Part shown: positions 5,940 to 14,665 of the stretch, piece after piece
How the letters are laid out: each line of letters starts with the position of its first letter
How positions within the stretch are numbered: the stretch's first letter is position 1
NCBI GenBank assembly: GCA_964654535.1
Contig: CAZZIZ010000062.1
Coordinates: forward strand, 1 to 16,833
Direction: 5' to 3'
Length of the DNA stretch: 16,833 bases
Source of the DNA: CAZZIZ01 sp964654535
GTDB lineage: Bacteria > Bacteroidota > Bacteroidia > Chitinophagales > UBA2359
Notes under the pieces: generated by a model
The model's input: the letters and a program-made list of their open reading frames with translations, nothing else
The model's database searches: none
What the model was told of the DNA's origin: nothing
Made by a program: the position numbers and the translations under genes

Positions 5940-8789
5940 TTGCATCACGTGATCACGGAACACTCAAGGTATATTACTCCCCTCAAGCGCGTCTTTCTAT
6001 GGGCAGCTCTGCTAATCTTAGGCCTAGGATTTTTCGGCAATGTTACAGCCTACTCACCTCACGGAAATGCAGTTTTTGACGATGGAAGTATAACCGAAGG
6101 CTTTTTTCTAACGCTTCCTTCAGATTCTGATGACCTGGTTTATCCTTTTAACGATCAGCAGTACGATTTTATAACCGATGAACAGGATCATCCATTTGAC
6201 TTGGATACGCCGACTGAGCAGACGGTGGAGTACGATCCTGAAACGAATAGTTACATTATTTCGGAGACTATAGGCGATGAGGAATATCGTCCTGACAATT
6301 ATATGAGCTTCGATGAGTACATCCGGTACCAGAATCAACAGATGATGGGAGACTACTGGAAGGAAAAGCGTAATTCTGCAAGCGGTGCTGCTGGTGGAGG
6401 TTTAGGTTTTGATGCTGTGAAGGATCGCTTAAATCTTCCTGAACTTCCAACAGAGTTGAGTTCAATATTTGGACCAGGTGGGGTAGACATAAGACCAGCT
6501 GGTTCTATCGATATGGAATTTGGTTTTAACAAACAGTCCATAGATAATCCGACCTTGCCAGCTTTGGTAAGAGACCGACGCGCCAACTTCCGCTTCAATA
6601 TGGATATCAATATGAGTGTTGCGGGTACGGTAGGTGATCGAATGAATATTTCGACCGACTACAATACCAAGCAGACTTTTAATGGTGAACAACAAATCGG
6701 TCTGAACTATGTTGGTGAAGAGGATCACATCATTCAAAAAATTGACGCAGGTAATACCAACTTTATTTTACCAACTTTATTGATTCCAAGTAACCAAAGT
6801 TTAATTGGTATAAAAAGTCAATTGAAGTTTGGTCGTGCTACTTTAACCAGTATTGCTGCGCTGCAACAAAGTTCTGGTGATGTAATTCGTATATCCAACG
6901 GACAACAAAGACAGAAGTTCGAAATTCAAGCTTCTGACTACGACGAAAATCGTCACTTCTTTTTAGGTCACTACTTCCGCGATACATACGATAAAGCGCT
7001 TGCAAACTATCCTTCAATTCAGACTTCGGCTTATATAACCAATGTGCAGGTTTGGGTAACGAACGAAAGTGGATTCAACGAGCAGCAAACTACTATTGTG
7101 GCTTTAGCCGATTTGGGTGAGTCTAATCCTGATAATATGGTGAACAAAACCAGTTGGTTTTCTTCTGCAGTGCCGGAGCCGTTAGGGTTTACAGACAATA
7201 ATGCCAATGACTTATTCGGTATTCTAGATGGAGATCCCAATGCAGCTGACGAAGAAACGGTTGCGCAAGCATTGGCGGGCGCTGGAATTGCGCTTGATGG
7301 TGAGCAGCAAATTTTTCAAGGTCGCTTATTACAAAGAGGGCGTGAATACGAGTTAGACGAAGAGCTGGGTTTTATTTCTTTGAACAGAAGATTGCGAGAT
7401 GACGAAGTCTTGGCAGTTTCTTATGAGTACAGTTCTCCGCTCAATGATCAAGACTTGTTTCAAGTAGGTCAGTTCGCCAACGATGCTTCGCCAACGGTTA
7501 ATCAGTTTGGCGACAACGTTACTCCAGGTCAAGTAGATGATAACTCTCTTGTTAACACACAGAAAAAAGTAATCTTTTGTAAGATGCTTAAACCATTGGG
7601 TCCGAGACCGGCTTTGCCGATTTGGGATTTGATGATGAAAAACGTTTACAACATCGGTGCTTACCAAGTTGAAAAAGATGATTTCCGATTGGACGTTTTT
7701 TATAAGAATCCAGGAAGTGGGGTTACAAGATATTTACCACAGGATACTCCTGAGGGAATTCGTGGTGAGATTTTATTGCGACTAGTAAACTTGGATCGAT
7801 TGAACTACCAAAACGATCCTTGTCCCGATGGGATTTTTGACTTCGTTGAAGGACTTACTATTCTGCCAAGAAACGGCAGGTTGGTTTTTCCAGTTATAGA
7901 ACCTTTTGGAAATAACCTTGAAAAACAATTTCTAGATGCGGGTGGCTCGCAGCAACAAGTCGAAGACTTTGTCTTCAACACTTTATACGATAGTACTCAG
8001 GTTGCCGCATTGCAAAGACCAGAGCTAGATCGTTTCTGGATAAGAGGTGAGTATGGATCAAGTCAAACGAATGAGTTTAGCCTGGGCGCATTTGATGTTC
8101 CTGAGGGTTCGGTAGTCGTTAGAGCGGGTGGACGAGTCTTGCAGGAAAACATTGATTACCGAGTCGATTATGCGATAGGTAGAGTTACCATTTTGGACGA
8201 CAGTTACTTGCTTTCTGGTATTCCTATTGATATCGGATTTGAGGAGCAGTCGCTAATTGGTATACAGAGCAAAACTTTCATTGGTAATCGTTTAGATTAT
8301 TGGATTGACGATGACTTTACTTTAGGTGCTACTTACGTGCGTTTATCGGAGCGTCCATTTACTAGAAAAACAAATTACGGTGATCAACCAATCTCCAATA
8401 GGATGTTTGGTTTTGACGTCAACTATTTCCGCGATGCACCTTGGCTTACGCGAGCAGTCGATAAGCTGCCAGGGCTTTCTACGAAAGAGCCTTCGTCCTT
8501 GACCTTTACCGGAGAATTTGCTGCCTTCGTACCTGGGCACGCCAGAGCATTGGGAAGAGACGGTGTTATTTACATAGACGATTTTGAAGGAACAAGAAGT
8601 GACATCACTCTGGAGTTTCCGATTATCGATTGGAACCTGTCGGCAACACCGCAAAACAGATTTCCAGAAGCGATGAATGAAGATTTAAGCTATGGTAACA
8701 ACCGTGCCTTGTTAAATTGGTATATCAGAGATGATGGTGCTTTAAATGATTCTATCAGTACCCTTAACCATCAGAACGATCACTTTTCT
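5940..8789 (+). CDS. sprA: SprA, T9SS outer-membrane translocon, N-terminal part
   Basis: SprA (Sov in Porphyromonas) is the very large outer-membrane beta-barrel through which type IX cargo leaves the cell; it is also needed for gliding in Flavobacterium. This part encodes 950 residues up to the assembly gap. A signal peptide is clear: basic residues (PLKR), a hydrophobic stretch (FLWAALLILGLGFFG) and a likely cut after NVTA. Family-typical segments follow, such as RANFRFNMDINMSVAGTVGDR, a QIGLNYVG block, FFLGHYFRDTYD and PIWDLMMKNVYNIGAY. No ATG is available at the beginning; the candidates are TTG 5940 and GTG 5949, and both keep the signal peptide intact. The visible frame runs into the Ns at 8790 without a stop. 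The remainder is at 8890-12624. Confidence 0.94.
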
Positions 8790-8889
8790 NNNNNNNNNNN
8801 NNNNNNNNNNNNNNNNNNNNNNNNNNNNNNNNNNNNNNNNNNNNNNNNNNNNNNNNNNNNNNNNNNNNNNNNNNNNNNNNNNNNNNNNN
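8790..8889. other. Assembly gap (100 N) inside sprA
   Basis: Exactly 100 N residues, the usual placeholder for a gap of unknown length. The flanking sequence codes for sprA on both sides, but in different frames if the gap is taken as 100 nt. The upstream part ends on a complete codon at 8789 and the downstream frame begins on a codon boundary at 8890. The true missing length must therefore be a multiple of three if the gene is intact. Visible SprA totals 950 + 1244 residues against roughly 2,400 for known homologues, suggesting on the order of 200 or more missing codons. Confidence 0.97.
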
Positions 8890-11800
8890 GGTCCCGAAGG
8901 CACAACAGCAACTTGGTACCAGTTTCAAATACCAGTAGATAAATTTGATTCCAAGTTTGGTAACATAACCGATTTTAGAAACATCCGCTTCATGCGTATG
9001 TATATGACGGAATTTGAAGAGCCAGTCATTTGTCGTTTGGCGGAATTCAATTTAATTCGTAACCAATGGAGAAAGTATGAAGGCGACCTGATAGAAGCGG
9101 GACCGAATATTCCGGATGATAACGGTGGTACATCGATCTTTAACGTGACGGCGTTTAACGTAGAAGAGAACGCGAGCAAACAGCCAATACTTTACGCACT
9201 TCCTCCAGGAATCCAAAGAGAGCGTCAAACCAACACTGCGCAAGAACTACAACAGAACGAACAAAGTCTAGCCATACAAGTTTGTGGCTTAGACGATGGG
9301 CAAGCAAAAGCAGTTTTTAGGCGGCAGAACCTAAGTATAGACGCTAGGAACTTTAAGAAGCTAAATATGTTCGTGCACGCCGAACCTTGGGATGCCGGAG
9401 GTGAAGATGCTTTCCCTTACGAACTCTTAGACGGTCAGTTGTTTGCGTTTATTAGGATGGGTGATGACTTTACAGAAAACTACTACGAGTTTGAATTACC
9501 CCTCGAGGTAAGTGATTCCGCGCTATTTGTTGGCGCTGATTACATAGATGTGCAAAGTGATTCTGCAGGGCTCTTGCGGGAGTTGTGGCCCTTGGCAAAT
9601 GAGTTTGAAATCGATCTGGAAGAGTTAGTGTCGGTAAAGAGAAATAGAAACTTCGGTGGCGATCCGAATGTTCGTTTTGATAAACCTTTTGTACAAGAGA
9701 TTTTAGATGAAAGCGGAAACCCAACGGGAAGAAGAATCACAGTAGTAGGTAGTCCAACTTTAGCATCGGTTTCAAATATCATGTTAGGTGTTCGAAACCC
9801 ACTTGCGAAACAATCTAATCCAAACGATGACGGAGAACCGAAGTGTGCGGAGATTTGGTTCAACGAGTTGAGATTAACCGATTTCGATGAAAGTGCTGGA
9901 GTTGCCGCCGTGGCTTCAGTAGATATGAAGTTGGCCGATTTTGGAGACCTAACCTTTACCTATGATATGCACACCACTGGTTTTGGTACCCTGGAACAAC
10001 AATTAGAAGAGCGTTATAGAGACAACCTTCATAAGGGAAGCGTAGTAGGTAATTTTAACTTAGAAAAGTTCTTGCCAGAATCATCTGGGATTAAACTCCC
10101 AATGTTTGTTGGTTATAGTGAGTCAATTAGTAATCCTGAATTCGATCCTTTTGATACCGATGTCAAAATGAAAGATAAGTTAGAAGCCGTTGAAGTGCTC
10201 GAAGGAAAAGACAGGGCCCGAGAAGAGAAAAAGATCGCCCAAGAAAGAGAAACTATAAAGAGTGTCAACTTTGCCAATGTGCGAAAGGTGCGAACCGGTA
10301 ACAATACCAAGAACAAAATTTACGATATCGAAAACTGGAACGCTTCTTACTTCTATCAAAAGATAGATCGGCAGAGCCCTATTCTCGAGTTTGAAGATAC
10401 TAAGCAGCACACTATGCAGCTGGGATACAACTACACGACACGACCAAAATATATAACCCCCTTCAAAGGGCTGACCACCAATAGTCAGTATTTGAAATGG
10501 TTAAAAGAATTCAATTTCAACTGGGTTCCTTCGAGTCTCTCTTTTACCAATGACATCGATCGTTCTATTACGGCTATAAAGTTGAGAGAGTTAAAAGTAC
10601 TCGGCTTAGAACCAGATCCTGATTTCGAAATAGAACCATCTTTCAATAAGAACTTCTTGTGGACGCGTCAGTACGGTTTCAAGTATGACCTAACCAAATC
10701 TTTGAACATTGACTTTACCGCTAGAAACCAATCACGAATTGACGAAGATTGTAAGTGCGGTGATGAGCAGAATCAAATATGGAAGAATCTTCATACTGGC
10801 GGAAGAAACGTGGCCTACTCACAAAACGCATCCATAAATTATAAGCTGCCAATGGACAAGCTGCCTTTGTTGGCTTGGACTCAAGCCAGGGCGCAGTACA
10901 ATACCGATTTCAATTGGCGTCACGGAAATCTACCACCGATCGATCAAATCACTGGTGAAGCAGTAGACTCCCTTGATTATCGACACACCATAGATAATGC
11001 TCGAACCATTACACTAAACGGAGAGTTAAATTTCAAAAAACTCTATAGTAAAATTCCTGCCTTGAAGCGTTTAGATAGCGGTCGCTACGGAACCACTAAA
11101 AAGGACAAGAAAGAAAAAGAAGAACGTGGTGGCAGAAATGCAACGGCGGATACACCCGAAGAAGAAGCGCCAAAGCAGAAGGTAAAAAAGGGTAGAAAGC
11201 TATCTCTTGCCGAAGGATTCCTTTTAAAACCTTTGCTTAGTCTAAAAAGAGCTTCTATAACCTATAGAAAAACACAGACCAGTTTAGTGCCTGGCTTCGA
11301 ATACTCCAACGAATATCTGGGGCAGAACTTCGATGCCAATGCACCAGGTTTCGATTTCATTTTCGGCCGCCAAGCAGATGAGCAATGGTTAGACGACGCA
11401 GCTGCTCAAGGCTGGATTACAACCAACCAAAACCTACCGGGAAGAGTTATGACCACCGACCGAGAATCTATCGATGGTAAAGCCACCTTGGAACCATGGA
11501 AAGATTTTAAAATTGATCTAACCATGACGCGCGAGTTTACCCAGTCGCATTCGGAGTTCTTTAAGCGAAACCAAGACGATGTTTGGAGCCACTGGGATCA
11601 AACCGATATTGGAACCTACACAGTTAGTTTCCTCAGTTTAGGGACGCTCTTAGAAAGAATATCACAAGACGACGATTGGGTCTCAGGGATTTTTGACCGA
11701 TTTGAAGACAATGCGGCAACAGTTGCCAATCGACTGGCCGATGCCAACCCTAACTCAAATGGTACTTATATCAATGAATTTGATAGTTTGGAAGTTGCAA

Positions 11801-12624
11801 ACTTCTTCGAAGGATTAGGACCGCATCAACAAGATGTAATCATTCCATCTTTCATTGCAGCTTACGGAGGCAAAGACCCCTCGAGAATTTCACTTAATCC
11901 ATTTAAGACCGTCCCACTCCCGAACTGGAGAGTTTCTTACACCGGTCTTAGTAAAATACCGCAGCTAAAAGAGATGTTCCAAAGTGTTCGATTAAGACAC
12001 GGCTATAACTCAACGCTCAGCGTAAACAACTTCCAAACCAACGATGATTTTGAAGGAGAAACCGATACTGGTCCAGATGGTATCGCCACCCCTCAGGCGA
12101 TAGACAAGTTCGGAAACTTCTATCCTGTTTTCGATATCGCCGTGGTCACCATTTCCGAACAGCTGTCGCCCTTGGTTGGTATCGATATGACTTGGCAGAA
12201 CGGAATAATATCCGAGTTCGAATGGAACAAAGGTCGAACCTTAAATCTCAATTCGGTAGGTAAGAACATCTTAGAAACAAGAAACGAAGACATAAGAGTA
12301 GCACTCGGATATAAAGTATCAGGAATAACCCTGCCGTTCAAGTGGAAAGGCAATCCAATAACACTTGAAAACGATCTGAACTTCACAATCGACTTTTCCA
12401 TTCGAGACAATGTGGCCGTTAATCGTCAGTTCGATAATAGCCCAGAAGTAACTACAGGTAGTCGTACTACCACCTTGTCGCCATCAATAGACTATGTGGT
12501 CAACGATCGTATACGTACTGAGTTGTTCTACAACCGAACCGTTACTGTTCCTTATACAACCAATGCCTTTAGGACTGTAAACAGTCGAGGTGGCCTACGA
12601 ATAACATTCGCTTTAGCCCAATAA
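8890..12624 (+). CDS. sprA: SprA, T9SS outer-membrane translocon, C-terminal part
   Basis: Continuation of sprA after the gap: 1,244 residues ending at the TAA at 12622-12624. Family-typical segments include ATWYQFQIPVDKF, NIRFMRMYMTEF, CAEIWFNELRLTDFD, ADFGDLTFTYDMHTTGFG and the terminal GLRITFALAQ, consistent with a final barrel strand. A short, strongly charged Lys/Glu-rich insert (about 11098-11205, KKDKKEKEERGG onward) looks like an exposed loop. It is uninterrupted, with no stop or frameshift after the gap. The earlier ORF extension into the Ns (from 8746) is an artefact of the placeholder length. gcvH starts 61 nt downstream. The partner T9SS genes porV, gldK-N and sprE/sprT are not in this window. 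Confidence 0.94.
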   Translation, partial: GPEGTTATWYQFQIPVDKFDSKFGNITDFRNIRFMRMYMTEFEEPVICRLAEFNLIRNQWRKYEGDLIEAGPNIPDDNGGTSIFNVTAFNVEENASKQPILYALPPGIQRERQTNTAQELQQNEQSLAIQVCGLDDGQAKAVFRRQNLSIDARNFKKLNMFVHAEPWDAGGEDAFPYELLDGQLFAFIRMGDDFTENYYEFELPLEVSDSALFVGADYIDVQSDSAGLLRELWPLANEFEIDLEELVSVKRNRNFGGDPNVRFDKPFVQEILDESGNPTGRRITVVGSPTLASVSNIMLGVRNPLAKQSNPNDDGEPKCAEIWFNELRLTDFDESAGVAAVASVDMKLADFGDLTFTYDMHTTGFGTLEQQLEERYRDNLHKGSVVGNFNLEKFLPESSGIKLPMFVGYSESISNPEFDPFDTDVKMKDKLEAVEVLEGKDRAREEKKIAQERETIKSVNFANVRKVRTGNNTKNKIYDIENWNASYFYQKIDRQSPILEFEDTKQHTMQLGYNYTTRPKYITPFKGLTTNSQYLKWLKEFNFNWVPSSLSFTNDIDRSITAIKLRELKVLGLEPDPDFEIEPSFNKNFLWTRQYGFKYDLTKSLNIDFTARNQSRIDEDCKCGDEQNQIWKNLHTGGRNVAYSQNASINYKLPMDKLPLLAWTQARAQYNTDFNWRHGNLPPIDQITGEAVDSLDYRHTIDNARTITLNGELNFKKLYSKIPALKRLDSGRYGTTKKDKKEKEERGGRNATADTPEEEAPKQKVKKGRKLSLAEGFLLKPLLSLKRASITYRKTQTSLVPGFEYSNEYLGQNFDANAPGFDFIFGRQADEQWLDDAAAQGWITTNQNLPGRVMTTDRESIDGKATLEPWKDFKIDLTMTREFTQSHSEFFKRNQDDVWSHWDQTDIGTYTVSFLSLGTLLERISQDDDWVSGIFDRFEDNAATVANRLADANPNSNGTYINEFDSLEVANFFEGLGPHQQDVIIPSFIAAYGGKDPSRISLNPFKTVPLPNWRVSYTGLSKIPQLKEMFQSVRLRHGYNSTLSVNNFQTNDDFEGETDTGPDGIATPQAIDKFGNFYPVFDIAVVTISEQLSPLVGIDMTWQNGIISEFEWNKGRTLNLNSVGKNILETRNEDIRVALGYKVSGITLPFKWKGNPITLENDLNFTIDFSIRDNVAVNRQFDNSPEVTTGSRTTTLSPSIDYVVNDRIRTELFYNRTVTVPYTTNAFRTVNSRGGLRITFALAQ

Positions 12625-12648
12625 AAAGACCGGCGCATTTACCTAGAA

Positions 12649-12676
12649 TTTCGCAATTGTTGCTATAATTGCGGAA
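12649..12676. promoter_or_regulatory. Hairpin overlapping the gcvH leader
   Basis: TTTCGCAATT (12649-12658) pairs with AATTGCGGAA (12667-12676), ten base pairs including one G-T, around an 8-nt loop. The 3' arm contains the GGAAAG-like purine run that would be the only Shine-Dalgarno candidate, 9 nt before the gcvH ATG. There is no T-tract, so termination after sprA is not obvious. It could modulate gcvH translation or mark an RNA processing site. Confidence 0.45.
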
Positions 12677-12685
12677 AGACAATTA

Positions 12686-13069
12686 ATGAACCTTCCCGAA
12701 GAATTAAAATACACCAGCGACCACGAGTGGGTGCGCATCGATGGCGACTTACTCGTAATCGGAATTACAGATTTTGCCCAAGGCGAACTGGGCGACATCG
12801 TCTATTTAGAAGTTGAAACCAAAGGAGATCACATTGCCGCAGGCGATGTTTTCGGTTCAGTCGAAGCAGTGAAAACGGTAAGCGATTTGTTTATGCCAGT
12901 CACTGGAACCGTTATGGAAGTAAACGATGCATTAGACACAAATCCAGAATACGTAAACGAAGATCCCTACGAAAAAGGTTGGATGGTCAAAATAAAGCCA
13001 GATAGTATAGATGACTTGGAAAATCTACTCGATGCCAAGGCTTATAAAGACTCTATTGGCGTAAACTAG
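12686..13069 (+). CDS. gcvH: Glycine cleavage system H protein
   Basis: The lipoyl carrier of the glycine cleavage complex: it shuttles the aminomethyl group from P to T protein on a lipoylated lysine. The 127-residue length is normal. The N-terminal KYTSDHEWVRIDGD (8-21), GITDFAQGELGDIVY (26-40) and the lipoylation site GSVEAVKTVSDL, with K63 as the modified lysine, are all present, as is the C-terminal GWMVKIK. It is placed 61 nt after sprA and before the second palindromic element. Its functional partner gcvT is about 11 kb upstream in another unit. Confidence 0.97.
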   Translation: MNLPEELKYTSDHEWVRIDGDLLVIGITDFAQGELGDIVYLEVETKGDHIAAGDVFGSVEAVKTVSDLFMPVTGTVMEVNDALDTNPEYVNEDPYEKGWMVKIKPDSIDDLENLLDAKAYKDSIGVN

Positions 13070-13080
13070 ATATTAGTTTT

Positions 13081-13276
13081 GGGCGTGCCCCTTCTTGCGC
13101 AACTCGCAAATCGCTTCTTCCTTCGGAAAGCGATATTGCTACGGGCGCAAAAGGTCGGGCTTTCACCGCTCGCTCTGTTCTGTTGGCAGCACGCATCGCC
13201 CTTCCAGCACTAAGGTGCTGAGGGCTCGGCGCTTGCCAACAACAGGAGCTCAGACAACGGCTCTATCCCTCACGCG
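13081..13276 (-). repeat. Branched palindromic intergenic element, copy 2 (inverted)
   Basis: Read on the minus strand it starts GCGTGAGGGATAG (complement of 13263-13275) and ends GGGGCACGCCC (complement of 13081-13091), with AGCCCGACC in between (complement of 13153-13161). Ends pair through GCGTG/CACGC. Internal stems are TGTTGGCA/TGCCAACA (13181-13188 with 13234-13241), enclosing GCCCT/AGGGC and CAGCAC/GTGCTG (13205-13210 with 13215-13220), plus ATCGCTT/AAGCGAT (13110-13116 with 13128-13134). The layout matches copy 1 at 5032-5205, but the internal stem sequences differ completely. It fills nearly the whole gcvH-vanZ gap and contains no credible gene. Confidence 0.75.
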
Positions 13277-13297
13277 ATTAGACAGCGAATTCAATCA

Positions 13298-13663
13298 ATG
13301 AAACTGACCAAGCACCCAAGCTCTATAATTTTTGCCCTAATTATTTTGGCTGGTTCAGTCCTTCCCGGGCAAAATTTACCCAGTATTCCACTCTGGAATA
13401 TCGACAAATTGGTCCATATCAGCTTCTATGCTGTTTTTGCTTTTTTGTTAATCTATGAATATCAGCGCTATCGGCCTTGGTCATTTAGAAGTCATATTGT
13501 TATGACAATCGCAATATGTGGAGGCTACGGCCTGTTTATTGAGTATATACAAGGTAATTTCATAGCTAACCGTTTCTTTGACGTCTATGATTTAATTGCT
13601 AATATTATAGGCGTATTCGTAGGTCTTGCAGCCTACTCATTATTTAATAAATCCCGCGCATGA
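13298..13663 (+). CDS. VanZ-like integral membrane protein
   Basis: A 121-residue protein with four hydrophobic segments (about 8-24, 39-54, 66-82 and 98-115). The VanZ-like pattern is visible: DKLVHISFYAVFAFLL (36-51), GLFIEYIQ (78-85) and FFDVYDLIANIIGVFVG (93-109), with conserved acidic and His residues at the membrane edge. The family is named for a teicoplanin-resistance protein of enterococci, but most members, like this one, have no known function. Nothing here suggests a resistance cluster. From memory, a VanZ-like gene after gcvH is common in flavobacteria. Its stop overlaps the next start by 4 nt (ATGA), so the TonB-like protein is probably translationally coupled to it. Confidence 0.85.
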   Translation: MKLTKHPSSIIFALIILAGSVLPGQNLPSIPLWNIDKLVHISFYAVFAFLLIYEYQRYRPWSFRSHIVMTIAICGGYGLFIEYIQGNFIANRFFDVYDLIANIIGVFVGLAAYSLFNKSRA

Positions 13664-14553
13664 AATTTGGAGATATTTTCTTTGGAACTTTAGCCCTAGT
13701 CATAGGAGGTGTAGCATTAGCTACTGGTTTTACCTTTGTTGGTATTCTCTTTCTAGGGATATTGGCGGCTATCCTGATTTACGTACTAGTATTCAAATCA
13801 ACCAATACCGATAAGATAATTGCTAGCAATGAAGCTTCTGGTCTTAACACCAACGTATACGTAAAGAAGTACGACGAAGCTAATATTGAGAAATTCAAGT
13901 TACCTATACTGTTAACTGGATTGCTTATTTCTTCTGCCTTTACTTTTATGGCCTTCAATTGGGCTGAAGAAATTGATGAAGTACAGGCATTTGATGCAGC
14001 AGAATTTGAAGATGACACTGAAATCCTTCCTCCGCAAACCATACAGCGTCCGCCACCTCCACCGCCGCCTCCGCCACCACCGAAATTAGAAGTGGTCGAA
14101 GACGAAGAAATCATTGAGGAAGAAGAAATCGAAATTGAAGAAACGGAAGCTGATGAGGAAACGGAAATTGAAGTTCCAGAAGTAATTGAGGAGCCAGGTG
14201 AGGTAGAGATAGAAGTAGAGGAAGAACCAGAAGAGCCAGAGATCTTTATGATCGTGGAAGAGCAAGCAACATTCCCAGGTGGAGACTTAGAACTGTTGAA
14301 GTTCATTGGTAAAAAAATCAAGTATCCGGCAATAGCCCGTGAGAACAATATTGAAGGAAGAGTAATTGTAAAGTTCGTTGTTAATGAAGACGGCGGAATA
14401 AGTCAAGCTCAGGTTCTTAGAGATATTGGAGGAGGCTGTGGTGAAGAAGCACTGCGCGTTATTAAGATGATGCCTAAATGGAATCCAGGTAAACAACGTG
14501 GTAAGGCCGTTAAGGTTTGGTTCACAATGCCGATTCAATTCAAGCTTGAGTAA
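13660..14553 (+). CDS. TonB-like energy transducer with membrane N-terminus
   Basis: A 297-residue protein ending in a TonB C-terminal domain (about 205-297), with FPGGDLELLKFI, the YPAIAREN segment, GRVIVKFVVNEDG and a final WFTMPIQFKL. Such proteins span the periplasm and pass inner-membrane energy to outer-membrane transporters. Before the domain come eleven consecutive prolines (131-141) and a very acidic Glu/Ile/Val region (142-203), presumably the extended periplasmic linker. The anchor at 81-101 is the expected single helix. Upstream of it the protein has an extra hydrophobic hairpin (about 4-24 and 26-46) and a short soluble segment (47-79), which I do not recognise from standard TonB. 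ExbB/ExbD are not nearby. It is coupled to the vanZ-like gene by an ATGA overlap and followed by a strong terminator. Confidence 0.88.
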   Translation: MKFGDIFFGTLALVIGGVALATGFTFVGILFLGILAAILIYVLVFKSTNTDKIIASNEASGLNTNVYVKKYDEANIEKFKLPILLTGLLISSAFTFMAFNWAEEIDEVQAFDAAEFEDDTEILPPQTIQRPPPPPPPPPPPKLEVVEDEEIIEEEEIEIEETEADEETEIEVPEVIEEPGEVEIEVEEEPEEPEIFMIVEEQATFPGGDLELLKFIGKKIKYPAIARENNIEGRVIVKFVVNEDGGISQAQVLRDIGGGCGEEALRVIKMMPKWNPGKQRGKAVKVWFTMPIQFKLE

Positions 14554-14575
14554 AACATTCAAAATATTAATGAGG

Positions 14576-14610
14576 AAAAGGCTGTATTTATCTAAATACA
14601 GCCTTTTTTT
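14576..14610 (+). terminator. Strong intrinsic terminator after the TonB-like gene
   Basis: AAAAGGCTGTATTTA (14576-14590) pairs with TAAATACAGCCTTTT (14593-14607), a perfect stem of about 13-15 bp whose 3' arm runs into seven T residues (14604-14610). It begins 22 nt after the TonB-like stop and ends that transcription unit. Confidence 0.93.
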
Positions 14611-14619
14611 CGCCTTTTA

Positions 14620-14651
14620 TTGAGCAGCCAATGAACGAATGCGATAATTTG
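14620..14651 (+). promoter_or_regulatory. Candidate promoter for the TPR gene
   Basis: TTG at 14620-14622 and TAATTTG at 14645-14651 are separated by 22 nt. This is close to the Bacteroidetes TTG-N17-23-TAnnTTTG pattern, one T short in the -7 box. It lies directly between the terminator and the start codon, where a promoter is needed. The predicted transcript would begin about 14657, leaving a very short leader to the ATG at 14666, or about 24 nt to the internal ATG at 14681. Confidence 0.38.
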
Positions 14652-14665
14652 CTGTCTAATTAAGA

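Noticed and set aside
8746..8889. Upstream extension of the second sprA half through the Ns, or a frameshift in sprA
   Set aside because: It exists only because the placeholder is 100 nt; the sequence before the Ns codes for sprA in the other frame.
13095..13301. 68-codon ORF between gcvH and the vanZ-like gene
   Set aside because: It is entirely inside copy 2 of the palindromic element, with no protein-like pattern.
13298..13663. Glycopeptide-resistance function for the VanZ-like protein
   Set aside because: Only the family fold is shared; no vanHAX-type genes are nearby and the context is housekeeping.
13779..14348. 189-codon Ser-rich minus-strand ORF
   Set aside because: It is the antisense shadow of the Glu- and Pro-rich region of the TonB-like gene; the Ser and Gly runs are the complement of Glu/Thr and Pro codons.
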